Shown in pieces: positions 7,822-16,463 of a stretch of DNA of 64,000 bases (within the stretch, counting starts at the first letter, position 1; every line of letters begins with the position of its first letter). Location: NCBI RefSeq assembly GCF_014650595.1, contig NZ_BMVG01000007.1, positions 1-64,000 of the forward strand, given 5' to 3'. The translations under genes were made by a program, and so were the position numbers. Below the pieces are notes generated by a model that worked only from the letters and a program-made list of their open reading frames with translations, was not told where the DNA came from and searched no databases. The stretch comes from Streptomyces alanosinicus. Its GTDB lineage: Bacteria; Actinomycetota; Actinomycetes; Streptomycetales; Streptomycetaceae.

Positions 7822-8616
7822 ATGAGCGAGGAGCGGTTCGGGGAGTTCGTGCTGGTGCGGCGGCATGGGCCGGTCGCGGAGCTGGTCCTGGACCGGCCCA
7901 AGGCCATGAACGCCGTCTCCACGGAGATGGCCCGCTCGCTCGGCGGTGCGTGTGCGGCGCTGGCCGCCGACCGGGACGCGCGTGTGGTGGTGCTGACGTC
8001 CTCGCATGAGCGGGCGTTCTGCGTCGGGGCGGATCTGAAGGAGCGGAACTCCTTCAGTGACGCGGATCTGCTGCGGCAGCGGCCGGTGACGCGCGGGGCG
8101 TACACCGGGGTGCTGGAACTGCCGATGCCGACGATCGCGGCGGTGCACGGGTTCGCGCTGGGCGGCGGTTTCGAACTGGCCCTGTCCTGCGACTTGATCG
8201 TGGCCGACCGTACGGCGGTGGTGGGGCTGCCGGAGGTGTCCGTCGGGGTGATCCCCGGGGGCGGCGGCACGCAGCTGCTGCCGCGGCGGGTCGGGGCGGC
8301 GCGCGCCGCCGAGCTGGTCTTCTCGGCGCGGCGGGTGGAGGCGGCGGAGGCGGCCGAACTGGGGCTGGTCGACCAGCTGGTGGATGAGGGGCGGGACAAG
8401 GTGGAGGCGCTGGCGCTGGCGGCCAGGATCGCCGGGAACTCGCCGGTCGGGCTGCGCGCCGCCAAGCGGGCGCTGCGCCTTGGGCACGGGCTGGATCTGC
8501 GGGCCGGACTGGAGGTCGAGGACGCGGCGTGGCGCTCGGTGGCCTTCTCGGCGGACCGGGCGGAGGGCGTCGCGGCGTTCAACGAGAAGCGCAAGCCGCA
8601 GTGGCCTGGTGAGTAG
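7822..8616 (+). CDS. Enoyl-CoA hydratase/isomerase family protein
   Basis: The 264-residue crotonase-family protein has the expected N-terminal VAELVLDRPKAMNAVS, the oxyanion-hole segment FCVGADLKE, the GFALGGGFELALSCD glycine-rich motif and the second acid region LPEVSVGVIPGGGGTQLLPR. The presence of both catalytic glutamate positions fits hydration of trans-2-enoyl-CoA in beta-oxidation, though crotonase members vary. Length is normal. The ATG at 7822 follows CGGAGGG. It stands alone, between a divergent membrane protein and a GGDEF gene. Substrate chain length cannot be inferred. Confidence 0.9.
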   Translation: MSEERFGEFVLVRRHGPVAELVLDRPKAMNAVSTEMARSLGGACAALAADRDARVVVLTSSHERAFCVGADLKERNSFSDADLLRQRPVTRGAYTGVLELPMPTIAAVHGFALGGGFELALSCDLIVADRTAVVGLPEVSVGVIPGGGGTQLLPRRVGAARAAELVFSARRVEAAEAAELGLVDQLVDEGRDKVEALALAARIAGNSPVGLRAAKRALRLGHGLDLRAGLEVEDAAWRSVAFSADRAEGVAAFNEKRKPQWPGE

Positions 8617-8689
8617 CGCGGGCGTGGGTCCCTGACCTGTTCGCCTCTCCGGCGTCCCGAATGCCGCAAAACCTTCCTAACCTGGAGTA

Positions 8690-9832
8690 ATGGGAGAGGA
8701 CAAGCGGCTCGTCGCCGTGGTGGCGCTGGCTCAGGGGATGGCGGCGGCGCGCACCCCGCGGGACTCCTGGCAGGCCGCCGCGCTCGGCGCCTGCCGGGCG
8801 CTGGACGGCAGCTTCGCCGCGCTGTCGGTGTGGGAGCGGGAGCTGGGCCGGCTGCGCGTCCTGGTGAACGTGGGGGACAGGCGCCCGGACGAGGAGGAGT
8901 TCCCCGAGGCCGAGGCCTACCCGGTGCACCAGTTCCCGGAGATCACCGAGTTCCTGCACGAGCGGTGGGCCGGCGGGGGCGGGCCGAACGCATGGGTGGA
9001 GACGGCCGAGGGGACCGCCGCCGGCACGCCCGGCTACTTCCATCACCGGGTCGCCGCCCTGCGCCGCCGGGGCCGCGGCTGCTGTGTCGTCGCCCCGGTC
9101 GTGCTGCACGGCCGGGCCTGGGGTGAGGTGTATGTCGCCCGCGCCGTCAGGGCCCCGGTGTTCGGCCGGGCCGACGCCGACTTCGCCACCGTGCTGGCCG
9201 CCGTCGTCGCCGCGGGGCTCGTGCAGGCCGAGCGGCTGGAGGAGGCCCGCCGGCTCGCCTACACCGACGCCCTCACCGGACTCGCCAACCGCCGCGCCGT
9301 GGACGTACGCCTGGAGGAGGCCGTCGAGCGGCACCGCGGGGAGGGTGCGGTCGTCAGTCTTGTCGTCTGTGATCTCAATGGGCTGAAGCGGGTCAACGAC
9401 ACCCTCGGGCACGCCGTCGGCGACCGGCTGCTGGAGCGCTTCGGGTCCGTGCTCTCGCTGTGCGGGGCGATGGTGCCGGGTGCGCTGGCGGCGCGGCTCG
9501 GCGGGGACGAGTTCTGTCTGCTGGCGGTGGGTCCGCCGGCCGAGGAGGTCGTCAAGGCCGCCGATGAACTGTGCCGCAGGGCCGGGGAGTTGGAGTTGGG
9601 GGAGGGGGTGGCGTGCGGGGTCGCCTCGACCGGCGATCCCATCGGGGACGTGCGCGATGCCCGGCGGTTGTTCCGGCTCGCCGACGCCGCCCAGTACCGG
9701 GCCAAGGCCCTGCGGGCCGACCGGCCGGTGGTCGCGGGCCGTGAGGGGCCGGGAGATCCGGTCGTACGGCTGGCGGACGAGCCGTCGCCCGCGCGGGCCG
9801 AGCGGCGCCGGTTCCGTGGCCGCCTGCCGTGA
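8690..9832 (+). CDS. cdgE: GAF-GGDEF diguanylate cyclase
   Basis: The 380-residue protein joins an N-terminal GAF-like sensory domain (about residues 15-175) to a GGDEF domain (about 190-335). The active site reads GGDEF at 271-275 and the domain opens with YTDALTGLANRRAVD, so it should condense two GTP to cyclic di-GMP. No RxxD inhibitory site is seen upstream of GGDEF, suggesting weak product inhibition. C-di-GMP controls the vegetative-to-reproductive switch in Streptomyces through BldD. The GAF-GGDEF architecture and neighbourhood match the Streptomyces gene called cdgE. The symbol rests on that comparison. A GGAG site lies only four bases before the ATG. Confidence 0.8.
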   Translation: MGEDKRLVAVVALAQGMAAARTPRDSWQAAALGACRALDGSFAALSVWERELGRLRVLVNVGDRRPDEEEFPEAEAYPVHQFPEITEFLHERWAGGGGPNAWVETAEGTAAGTPGYFHHRVAALRRRGRGCCVVAPVVLHGRAWGEVYVARAVRAPVFGRADADFATVLAAVVAAGLVQAERLEEARRLAYTDALTGLANRRAVDVRLEEAVERHRGEGAVVSLVVCDLNGLKRVNDTLGHAVGDRLLERFGSVLSLCGAMVPGALAARLGGDEFCLLAVGPPAEEVVKAADELCRRAGELELGEGVACGVASTGDPIGDVRDARRLFRLADAAQYRAKALRADRPVVAGREGPGDPVVRLADEPSPARAERRRFRGRLP

Positions 9833-9878
9833 GGCGAAGGCCACACGGACGGGTAAGGGGCACCCTCGCTCCCCACTA

Positions 9879-9907
9879 GTGACATCCCCGCATTCAATGC
9901 GTACGCT
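9879..9907 (+). promoter_or_regulatory. hutH promoter, probably leaderless
   Basis: GTGACA at 9879-9884 and TACGCT at 9902-9907 are separated by exactly 17 bases, a good sigma-70-type (HrdB) promoter. The ATG at 9915 is 8 bases beyond the end of the -10 element, where transcription should begin. No Shine-Dalgarno is present, so the mRNA is probably leaderless. Confidence 0.65.
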
Positions 9908-9914
9908 CCTGAAT

Positions 9915-11489
9915 ATGGATATGCACACTGTGGTGGTGAGGACGTCCGGTGTCACGGCGTCCGACGTTCTCGCCGTGGCGCGCGGCGGTGCCCGCATCGA
10001 GCTGTCGGCGGAAGCGGTCGCGGCCCTCGCCGCGGCCCGGGAGATCGTGGACGCGCTCGCGGCCAAGCCCGACCCGGTCTACGGCGTCTCCACCGGCTTC
10101 GGTGCGCTGGCGACCCGGCACATCAGCCAGGAACTGCGCGCCCAGCTGCAGCGCAACATCGTCCGCTCGCACGCCGCCGGGATGGGGCCGCGGGTGGAGC
10201 GTGAGGTCGTACGGGCCCTGATGTTCCTGCGGCTCAAGACCGTCTGCTCCGGGCACACCGGTGTCCGCCCCGAGGTCGCGCAGACCATGGCCGACGTGCT
10301 GAACGCCGGGATCACCCCGGTCGTGCACGAGTACGGCTCCCTCGGCTGCTCCGGCGACCTGGCCCCGCTCTCCCACTGCGCCCTGACGCTCATGGGCGAG
10401 GGGGACGCGGAAGGCCCGGACGGCAGCGTCCGGCCCGCCGGTGAGCTGCTCGCCGAGCACGGCATCCGGCCGGTCGAGCTGCGCGAGAAGGAGGGGCTCG
10501 CCCTCCTCAACGGCACCGACGGCATGCTCGGCATGCTGGTCATGGCCCTCGCCGACCTCGACACCCTCTACAAGTCCGCCGATGTCACCGCCGCCCTCAG
10601 CCTGGAGGCGCTGCTCGGGACGGACAAGGTGCTCGCGCCCGAGCTGCATGCCATCCGGCCCCATCCGGGCCAGGGGGCCAGCGCCGCCAACATGCTGGCC
10701 GTGCTCGACGGTTCCCAGCTCACCGGGCACCACCAGGACGACGCCCCGCGCGTTCAGGACGCCTACTCGGTGCGCTGCGCCCCGCAGGTCGCCGGTGCCG
10801 GTCGGGACACCATGGCGCACGCCCGGCTGGTCGCCGAGCGCGAGCTGGCCTCGGCCGTCGACAACCCGGTCGTGCTGCCTGGGGGCACCTCCCAGGCTTT
10901 CGGCTCCGGGGGAGGCCGCGTCGAGTCCAACGGCAACTTCCACGGCGCCCCGGTCGCCTACGTCCTGGACTTCCTCGCCATCGCCGCCGCCGACCTCGGT
11001 TCGATCGCCGAGCGGCGTACTGACCGGCTGCTCGACAAGAACCGCAGCCACGGTCTGCCGCCGTTCCTCGCGGACGACGCGGGTGTCGACTCCGGGCTGA
11101 TGATCGCCCAGTACACGCAGGCCGCGCTGGTGAGCGAGATGAAGCGGCTCGCGGTGCCCGCCTCCGCCGACTCCATCCCGTCCTCCGCCATGCAGGAGGA
11201 CCATGTGTCCATGGGCTGGTCGGCCGCGCGCAAGCTGCGCACCGCCGTCGGCAACCTCACCCGGATCATCGCCGTCGAGCTGTACGCGGCCACCCGCGCG
11301 ATCGAGCTGCGCGAGGGCCTCACCCCGGCGCCCGCCTCCCGCGCCGTCATCGAGGCCGTGCGCGCCGCCGGTGTGCAGGGCCCCGGCCCGGACCGCTTCC
11401 TGGCGCCCGACCTGGCCGCCGCCGACGCGTTCGTGCGCGGCGGTCACCTCGTCGCCGCGGCGGAGTCGGTCACCGGCCCGCTGCAGTAA
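9915..11489 (+). CDS. hutH: Histidine ammonia-lyase
   Basis: The 524-residue enzyme deaminates L-histidine to urocanate, the first step of histidine utilisation. It shows the catalytic tyrosine region YGVSTGFGAL, the MIO-forming triad in GSLGCSGDLAPL (Cys145-Ser146-Gly147), SFHGAP-like NFHGAPVAY and the QEDHVSMGWSAARKL C-terminal motif. The triad is Cys-Ser-Gly instead of the common Ala-Ser-Gly, as is known for Streptomyces HutH. The ATG at 9915 (MDMHTVVV) was preferred to one at 9897 because the likely transcription start coincides with it. A strong terminator follows. Other hut genes are not in the window, as usual for Streptomyces. Confidence 0.95.
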   Translation: MDMHTVVVRTSGVTASDVLAVARGGARIELSAEAVAALAAAREIVDALAAKPDPVYGVSTGFGALATRHISQELRAQLQRNIVRSHAAGMGPRVEREVVRALMFLRLKTVCSGHTGVRPEVAQTMADVLNAGITPVVHEYGSLGCSGDLAPLSHCALTLMGEGDAEGPDGSVRPAGELLAEHGIRPVELREKEGLALLNGTDGMLGMLVMALADLDTLYKSADVTAALSLEALLGTDKVLAPELHAIRPHPGQGASAANMLAVLDGSQLTGHHQDDAPRVQDAYSVRCAPQVAGAGRDTMAHARLVAERELASAVDNPVVLPGGTSQAFGSGGGRVESNGNFHGAPVAYVLDFLAIAAADLGSIAERRTDRLLDKNRSHGLPPFLADDAGVDSGLMIAQYTQAALVSEMKRLAVPASADSIPSSAMQEDHVSMGWSAARKLRTAVGNLTRIIAVELYAATRAIELREGLTPAPASRAVIEAVRAAGVQGPGPDRFLAPDLAAADAFVRGGHLVAAAESVTGPLQ

Positions 11490-11501
11490 CCTCCCCGCAC
11501 G

Positions 11502-11540
11502 AGCAGAGGGGCCCGTCCCGCCGGACCGGGCCCCTCTGCT
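11502..11540. terminator. Bidirectional terminator between hutH and lipoprotein gene
   Basis: A long GC-rich inverted repeat (AGCAGAGGGGCCCG... paired with ...CGGGCCCCTCTGCT) with a short loop lies between the converging genes. It has no T-run and one bulge. Confidence 0.8.
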
Positions 11541-11549
11541 GTGCCTGTG

Positions 11550-12314
11550 TCACTTCAGCTTGGCCTGCTGGGCCTTGACGACCGCGGGCGAGACCACGTA
11601 CGCCTTCTTGCCCATCATCGAGCCCAGGTTCGTCGTGAAGTAGCCGGCCAGCGTGTTCCCGACCCGTACGACCTCGGCGTGGACGGGCGCGGGGTCCCCC
11701 TCGTCGGTGTCCGTGGTCGCGGCGAACGCCACCACCCCGTCCCCGGTGCTCGTGGCCTTCTCCTCGACGACCTTGGTGAACTTCATCTTCGTGCCCGCCT
11801 GCACGGCCGAGAAGCCGCTCGCGCAGGCGGGTACGGCGGTGCGGACCGACTCCAGGGCCTTGCCGGCGCCCTCGCCGTCGTACGAGGCCAGGGTGACCGT
11901 GGTGACGTCCCGGTCCAGGGACTTCTGCATCGCCTCCTTGAACTTCCCCTCGTCGAGGTCGTCCAGGGAGGTCGGCTTGGTCGAGGGGGCCTTCTTCTGG
12001 TTCTCCATGGCCAGCCGGTCGGTCTTCGCCGCCGCGTCGAGGGGCGGGAGGCCGCTCATCACACGGGCCAGCGGCCGGCAGCGCGCGCTGTCGGTCGTTA
12101 TCGGCCTGGCGCGGGTGGCCGGCACCGGCTGCACCTGGAACCCGGGCACCTCGCCCCGCGCGATGATCCGCTGCTTCAACTCCGCGGCGCCCAGCGCCTT
12201 CGAGGCCGGACCGGAATGCCTCGCATCCCCCTGGGAGCAGCCCGTGACAAGGGCGAACGACAGCGCACCCGCAACCGCGGCGGCGCACAGCCGTACGCCC
12301 GACGATCTCTTCAT
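11550..12314 (-). CDS. Putative secreted lipoprotein
   Basis: The 254-residue protein starts with a lipoprotein signal, a basic n-region (MKRSSGVR), hydrophobic core and lipobox LVTGC with the acylated cysteine at about residue 26. The mature part is a mixed alpha/beta domain ending KAQQAKLK. It includes an internal region (VTLASYDGEGAGKALES ... VVEEKATSTGDGVVAFA) that reads like the Streptomyces lipoproteins of unknown function with two internal repeats. No catalytic motif was recognised. It is attached to the outer face of the membrane. It converges on hutH across a strong terminator and follows a sortase-substrate gene in the same direction. Confidence 0.82.
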   Translation of the reverse strand: MKRSSGVRLCAAAVAGALSFALVTGCSQGDARHSGPASKALGAAELKQRIIARGEVPGFQVQPVPATRARPITTDSARCRPLARVMSGLPPLDAAAKTDRLAMENQKKAPSTKPTSLDDLDEGKFKEAMQKSLDRDVTTVTLASYDGEGAGKALESVRTAVPACASGFSAVQAGTKMKFTKVVEEKATSTGDGVVAFAATTDTDEGDPAPVHAEVVRVGNTLAGYFTTNLGSMMGKKAYVVSPAVVKAQQAKLK

Positions 12315-12357
12315 GGGGCGAACTATGTGCGGGCTGCCAAAGGACAGTCAAGGGAAA

Positions 12358-12714
12358 TTAAAAGCCCATGCGTTCGCGTCGCACCGAATACACCACAAAG
12401 GCGGCGCCCACACCGAGGAAGAGCGTGCCGCCGACGACGTACGGCGTGGTGTCGATGCTTCCGGTGTCGGCGAGTTGGGTGTCGTCCGCGGCCTCCCGCG
12501 CGGTCTCCGCAGTCGCCTGCGCGGTCTCCGCGGTCGCCTGGGACACCGCCCTGGCCTGCTGTGCGACCCGCGTCGTCGAGTATGTCGAGGACTGTGTCAT
12601 GGCCGCTCTCGACCCCGAGTCCTGCGACGCGTTCGCGGACGGGACGAACCACAGCGCGCACAGCAGGGTGCCCGCGGCGGTGGCGGTCAGCAGCGGACGG
12701 CGAGCGGATGTCAC
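12358..12714 (-). CDS. Small LAxTG sortase substrate (cell-wall anchored)
   Basis: The 118-residue product has a signal peptide (about 1-29, ending PSANA), a short Ala/Thr/Glu helix with a repeated ATAETAQ unit (about 60-74), and a C-terminal sorting signal. That signal is LADTG at 81-85, a hydrophobic helix (VVGGTLFLGVGAAFVVYS) and a basic tail RRERMGF. LAxTG is the motif cut by class E sortases of Streptomyces, so the mature peptide of about 54 residues should be linked to peptidoglycan. No sortase gene lies nearby. The helix repeat is visible in DNA as a 21-base near-duplication (about 12497-12540). Function of the exposed peptide is unknown. Confidence 0.82.
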   Translation of the reverse strand: MTSARRPLLTATAAGTLLCALWFVPSANASQDSGSRAAMTQSSTYSTTRVAQQARAVSQATAETAQATAETAREAADDTQLADTGSIDTTPYVVGGTLFLGVGAAFVVYSVRRERMGF

Positions 12715-12811
12715 GGAATATCGATCCCCTTGTGACGCTGGCGAATTGGCCGTGTAGGGCGATGTTAGTGAAAGTCGCGGGTCACAGGAAAGTCACGGCC
12801 GGTTTCGGTCG

Positions 12812-12817
12812 TACGCT
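12812..12817 (+). promoter_or_regulatory. -10 element close to start codon
   Basis: TACGCT lies 7 bases before the ATG at 12824, and no ribosome site is present, suggesting a leaderless transcript. No convincing -35 element is seen. Confidence 0.45.
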
Positions 12818-12823
12818 CGCGCC

Positions 12824-13207
12824 ATGAGCGCTGAAGAGACATCACGTTTTGTACGGCTTCGGGTGGAGCTGGTCCTTGAGGTGCAGGACGAGGACCAGGT
12901 GACCAAGGCCGCGCTGCGCCGGATCGCGGCCGATCCGGAGCTGCCGCAGGCCGAGCGGACCCAGGCCGAGGGGGCTGTGACGGAAGACACGGCGGAGGCC
13001 CTCGCCTATCTCGTGGACCCGTTCGACCTGGTCGGCGAGGTGCCCGGGGTCGAGCTGCAACAGGCGTCCTGGTCGAGCGAACGGATCGACTACGACCCGG
13101 ATTCGCCGGACTGGGACCTGGACGAGGACGGCGAGTACGGCGAGGACGACGAGGACGATGAGGGGGAGGGTGAGGGCGGGAGCGGCGGCGGCATCGGCAT
13201 CGGCTGA
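12824..13207 (+). CDS. Acidic conserved hypothetical protein
   Basis: The 127-residue protein has a folded-looking N-terminal two-thirds (VRLRVELVLEVQDEDQVTKA, then an all-helical stretch and a DPFDLVGEVPGVELQQASW segment). It ends in an intensely acidic tail (residues about 90-118, nearly all Asp, Glu and Gly) followed by a Gly/Ile end. No known domain was recognised. Codon bias is typical, and a terminator hairpin follows the stop. It is divergent from the sortase-substrate gene and upstream of an L,D-transpeptidase in the same direction, but the hairpin argues against co-transcription. Confidence 0.75.
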   Translation: MSAEETSRFVRLRVELVLEVQDEDQVTKAALRRIAADPELPQAERTQAEGAVTEDTAEALAYLVDPFDLVGEVPGVELQQASWSSERIDYDPDSPDWDLDEDGEYGEDDEDDEGEGEGGSGGGIGIG

Positions 13208-13230
13208 GCGTCCCGGGGGCCACACTCGCG

Positions 13231-13258
13231 ACCCCGGACGGCAACCGCCGTCCGGGGT
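13231..13258. terminator. Terminator after acidic protein gene
   Basis: A perfect 12-bp stem (ACCCCGGACGGC / GCCGTCCGGGGT) with a 4-base loop AACC lies 23 bases after the stop codon. Confidence 0.8.
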
Positions 13259-13403
13259 TCGGTCGTCCTATGAGGGGATGGACGGACGTGGTGTGCCCCA
13301 CAGATCCAGCGGATGGGGAACGGGACGATACGGCCGTAGCGTTGAAGGTTCTTACGGGGGTTCTCGGGGTTTTGGCGATTCGGTGACGATGGAGAAGCGT
13401 GTG

Positions 13404-14654
13404 ATGACGGACAGTAAGCGGCGCAGGGGCCTGGTGGCCGCGTCCGCTCTGCTCGGCGGTGTGCTGGTGCTCACGGCGTGTTCCGGCGGAGACGACAAGT
13501 CCTCCAGTAACGGCAAGGGCGACTCCTCCCAGGCCGCCGCCGACGCGGCGGCGGCGAAGAAGTCCTCGGAGGCGCAGATCACGATCACGCCGAAGGACGG
13601 CTCCGACAACGCCTCGATCAACAACTCCGCCACCGTCACGGTCGGCAAGGGCACCCTCACCGGTGTCACGATGACCACCGAGAGCGGCACGGCCGTCGCC
13701 GGTCAGCTCTCCGCCGACAAGACCAGCTGGAAGCCCAGCGCCCAGCTGGACCGCTCCACCACCTACAAGGTCGCCGCCGAGGCCAAGGACTCCCAGGGCC
13801 GGATAGCCCACGAGAACGCCTCCTTCACCACCGTCTCCCCGGCCAACAGCTTCATCGGCACCTACACCCCGGACGACGGCTCCACGGTCGGTGTCGGCAT
13901 GCCGGTCTCGATCAACTTCGACAAGGCGATCACCAACAAGGCGGCCGTGCAGAAGGGCGTCACGGTCAGCACCAGCAGCGGCCAGGAGGTCGCCTGCCAC
14001 TGGTTCGGCGCCAACCGCATGGACTGCCGCCCGGAGCAGTACTGGAAGGCAGGCTCCACCGTCACGCTGAAGCTGGCGCTCGACGGCGTCGAGGGCGCGC
14101 CCGGTGTCCACGGTGTCCAGCAGAAGACGGTCACCTTCCACATCGGCCGCAACCAGGTCTCGTACGTCGACGCGAAGACCAAGCAGATGAAGATCACGCA
14201 GGACGGCAAGGTCGTCAAGACCATTCCGATCTCCGCGGGCTCCCCCGAGCACACCACGTACGAGGGGCAGATGGTGATCTCCGAGAAGTTCACCCAGACC
14301 CGGATGAACGGCGCGACGGTCGGCTTCAAGGACTCCGACGGCAAGGGCGAGTACGACATCAAGGACGTGCCGCACGCGATGCGCCTGACCAGCTCCGGCA
14401 CCTTCATCCACGGCAACTACTGGGGCGCGCCGTCCGTCTTCGGCAACGTCAACACCAGCCACGGCTGTGTCGGCCTGCAGGACGCCAAGGGCGCGGGCGA
14501 CGCGAGCACCCCGGCCGCCTGGTTCTACAGCCACACCCTGATCGGTGACGTGGTCGTCGTCCAGAACACCGGCGACAAGACGGTCCAGCCGGACAACGGC
14601 CTCAACGGCTGGAACATGAACTGGGCCCAGTGGAAGGCCGGTTCGGCCGTCTGA
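13404..14654 (+). CDS. L,D-transpeptidase lipoprotein (Ig-like and YkuD domains)
   Basis: The 416-residue protein forms 3-3 cross-links in peptidoglycan or attaches proteins to it. It has a lipoprotein signal (basic SKRRRG, hydrophobic core, lipobox LTAC). A Ser/Lys/Ala linker and Ig-like domains cover roughly 50-230. The C-terminal YkuD domain has catalytic motif FIHGNYWG ... SHGCVGL, with nucleophilic Cys at about 355. This Ig-Ig-YkuD layout is that of mycobacterial LdtMt2. The ATG at 13404 was chosen because GGAG lies nine bases upstream. In-frame ATG 13389 and GTG 13383 would only add residues before the signal peptide. A strong terminator follows. Confidence 0.93.
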   Translation: MTDSKRRRGLVAASALLGGVLVLTACSGGDDKSSSNGKGDSSQAAADAAAAKKSSEAQITITPKDGSDNASINNSATVTVGKGTLTGVTMTTESGTAVAGQLSADKTSWKPSAQLDRSTTYKVAAEAKDSQGRIAHENASFTTVSPANSFIGTYTPDDGSTVGVGMPVSINFDKAITNKAAVQKGVTVSTSSGQEVACHWFGANRMDCRPEQYWKAGSTVTLKLALDGVEGAPGVHGVQQKTVTFHIGRNQVSYVDAKTKQMKITQDGKVVKTIPISAGSPEHTTYEGQMVISEKFTQTRMNGATVGFKDSDGKGEYDIKDVPHAMRLTSSGTFIHGNYWGAPSVFGNVNTSHGCVGLQDAKGAGDASTPAAWFYSHTLIGDVVVVQNTGDKTVQPDNGLNGWNMNWAQWKAGSAV

Positions 14655-14673
14655 CAGCCCGTTCGCAGCTGTA

Positions 14674-14701
14674 CCGGTGCCGCCCCTCGGGGCGGCACCG
14701 G
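14674..14701. terminator. Terminator after L,D-transpeptidase gene
   Basis: A perfect 13-bp stem (CCGGTGCCGCCCC / GGGGCGGCACCGG) with a two-base loop begins 19 bases past the stop. Confidence 0.85.
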
Positions 14702-14809
14702 CGTTTCCGGGCTCGCCATGGGCCCGGCCACAGCCTTCTCATGCTCCTTCTCATGCTTCTTTTATGCCGGCCTTAGGGTGCCGTCAGGGTCCGTCCCTGA
14801 TGTGCGGCC

Positions 14810-15562
14810 ATGCTCTTCACCTACCTGAGGCGCGAACTGCGATCCAGCGGCATGGGGAGGGCCCAGGGCAAGGTGCTCCAGTCGCTGTACATCCCGCTGA
14901 AGCGGGCGCAGACCCTCGCCGGTGAGAAGGGCAAGGTCACCACGATCTACGTCAAGGCGACCGACTCCCAGAAGATCGACTCCGTCAAGAGCGCCATCCA
15001 GAAGAACGTCTCCGGTACGACGGTCACCACCTCCGCCGACCTCGCCAAGACGGTCTCGGGCTCGCCGGCCACCGCGTCCTCCCTCGCCACCGACGTCGGC
15101 AGGTGGCTGTCGATCGCTGTCCTGGTCGCCGCGTTCCTGGTGGCCGGCCTGCTGACCTCCGCCGCGGTCTCCCGCCGGGTCCGGGAGTTCGGCACGCTCA
15201 AGGCGCTGGGCTGGAAGTCGGGCCGGGTGACCCGGCAGGTGGTCGGCGAGGCCGTCGTCAACGGTCTGGTCGGCGGCGCCCTCGGCATCGCCCTGGGGCT
15301 GGCGGGCGCGTACGCCGTCACGGCCGTCAGTCCGACCCTGCGGGCCCAGCCGGGCGGCGGCTTCGGGGGCGGTGGTGGCGGCGGCTTCGGTGGCCCGGGC
15401 CGCGAGGCGGCGAAGTCCCTGTCGGTCGCGCTGACGGCGCCGGTCAGTGTCACGACGATCGCCCTGGCGGTGGCGGTGGCGGGCGGGCTGATCGCGGGAG
15501 CGTTCGGCGGCTGGCGCGCCTCGCGGCTCCGTCCGGCGGACGCGCTGCGGCGGGTGGAGTGA
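14810..15562 (+). pseudogene. Decayed MacB/FtsX-type ABC permease with internal deletions
   Basis: An open frame of 250 codons starts with MLFTYLRRELR, the N-terminus of Streptomyces FtsX-domain permeases, which are normally near 450-500 residues. It then jumps to RAQGKVLQSLY and again to IPLKRAQTLAGEKGKV. The first transmembrane helix and most of the extracytoplasmic domain therefore appear to be missing, while the reading frame survives. The last 150 residues look intact: three hydrophobic helices, the SRRVREFGTLKALGWK coupling segment and a Gly-rich loop. With only three helices and its partner ATPase broken, it is unlikely to work. The deletion model comes from memory of the family, so alignment with an intact paralogue is needed to confirm the joints. 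Confidence 0.7.
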
Positions 15563-15636
15563 CGGCCCCACCCGACGGCTCCTCCCGACGGCCCCTCAGG
15601 GCACGCGATCACCTCTCACCTCTCCCCGGAGTCACC

Positions 15637-16232
15637 ATGTACCACCTCAGAAACGTGACCAAGCGCTACACCCGAGGCAAAGACACCGTCCACGCCCTCG
15701 ACGGGGTGGACCTGACCATCGGCGACGGCGACGGACTCGGGACGGCACCGACCTGGCCACGCTCAGCGAAGCCCGGCTGACGAAGGTCCGCGGCGAGAAC
15801 ATCGGCTTCGTCTTCCAGTCCTTCAACCTCATTCCGACGCTCACCGCCCAGGAGGACGTCGAGACCGCGCTCGTACCGCTCGGCATCAAGACCAAGGAGC
15901 GGCGGGAACTCGCCGCCGAGGCACTGCACTCCGTCGGCCTCGGCGAACGCCTCGCTCATCTGCCCTCCGAGATGTCCGGCGGCCGGCAACAGCGCGTGGC
16001 CATCGCCCGCGCCCTCGTCAAGCGCCCGAAGGTCCTCCTCGCCGACGAGCCCACCGGCAATCTCGACGAGGGCATGCGCGACGAGATCATGGACGTACTC
16101 GAACGCCTGTGGAAGGAGCACGGGCTGACCTTCATCATGGTCACCCACGACTCGTCGATCGCGAAGAAGGCTCCGCGGCTCGCGATCATCCGCAAAGGAA
16201 AGATCACGGTAAAGGAGAACGCGGGCGCCTGA
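15637..16232 (+). pseudogene. Decayed ABC transporter ATPase lacking Walker A
   Basis: The frame from ATG 15637 reads MYHLRNVTKRYTRGKDTVHA ... DGVDLTIGDGD and then, at about 15733, meets a deletion and frameshift ending at a TGA at 15778-15780. From 15741 the next frame continues the same family (GTDLATLSEARLTKVRGENI, GFVFQSFNLIPTLTAQEDV). It goes on to the signature MSGGRQQRVAIARAL, Walker B LLADEPTGNLD and switch histidine VTHD, ending at 16232. The Walker A segment and about 35 residues around it are absent. The product cannot bind ATP. With the adjacent damaged permease it is a dead LolD/MacB-type exporter. The C-terminal part has its own in-frame ATG (15972) but no nucleotide-binding loop. 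Confidence 0.85.
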
Positions 16233-16272
16233 CGGTCCCCGACACCTGCTGTTCGTGCGGCACTTCGCGGTT

Positions 16273-16303
16273 CTGTAACGGTGGCCCGCAGGCGGCGTTA
16301 CAG
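16273..16303. terminator. Hairpin between dead ABC transporter and subtilase gene
   Basis: CTGTAACG (16273-16280) and CGTTACAG (16296-16303) form a perfect 8-bp dyad with a 15-base loop, followed directly by TTTTCCTT. This fits a terminator for the transporter remnant. It could also be an operator for the protease 160 bases downstream. Confidence 0.5.
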
Positions 16304-16463
16304 TTTTCCTTCGCTCTTTCTTACCCTCCTTTCGTCTCTTGAGCCGTTTGCCGGGCCCCCGGCATACTTCGTGATCCCGGGGGGCCGGCGTGCGTGCGCA
16401 CAAGCCTGCCCCCGGCCGGGTGAACGGCGAACTCGCCCGGTACTCCATCTCCAGGGGGAGAAC

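Noticed and set aside
9897..9914. Upstream ATG for hutH
   Set aside because: The mapped-looking promoter would start transcription downstream of it, and the usual N-terminus begins MDMHTVVV.
12765..14534. A 589-codon minus-strand frame over the L,D-transpeptidase
   Set aside because: Antisense to a gene with clear YkuD catalytic residues; composition is Arg/Asp-rich shadow sequence.
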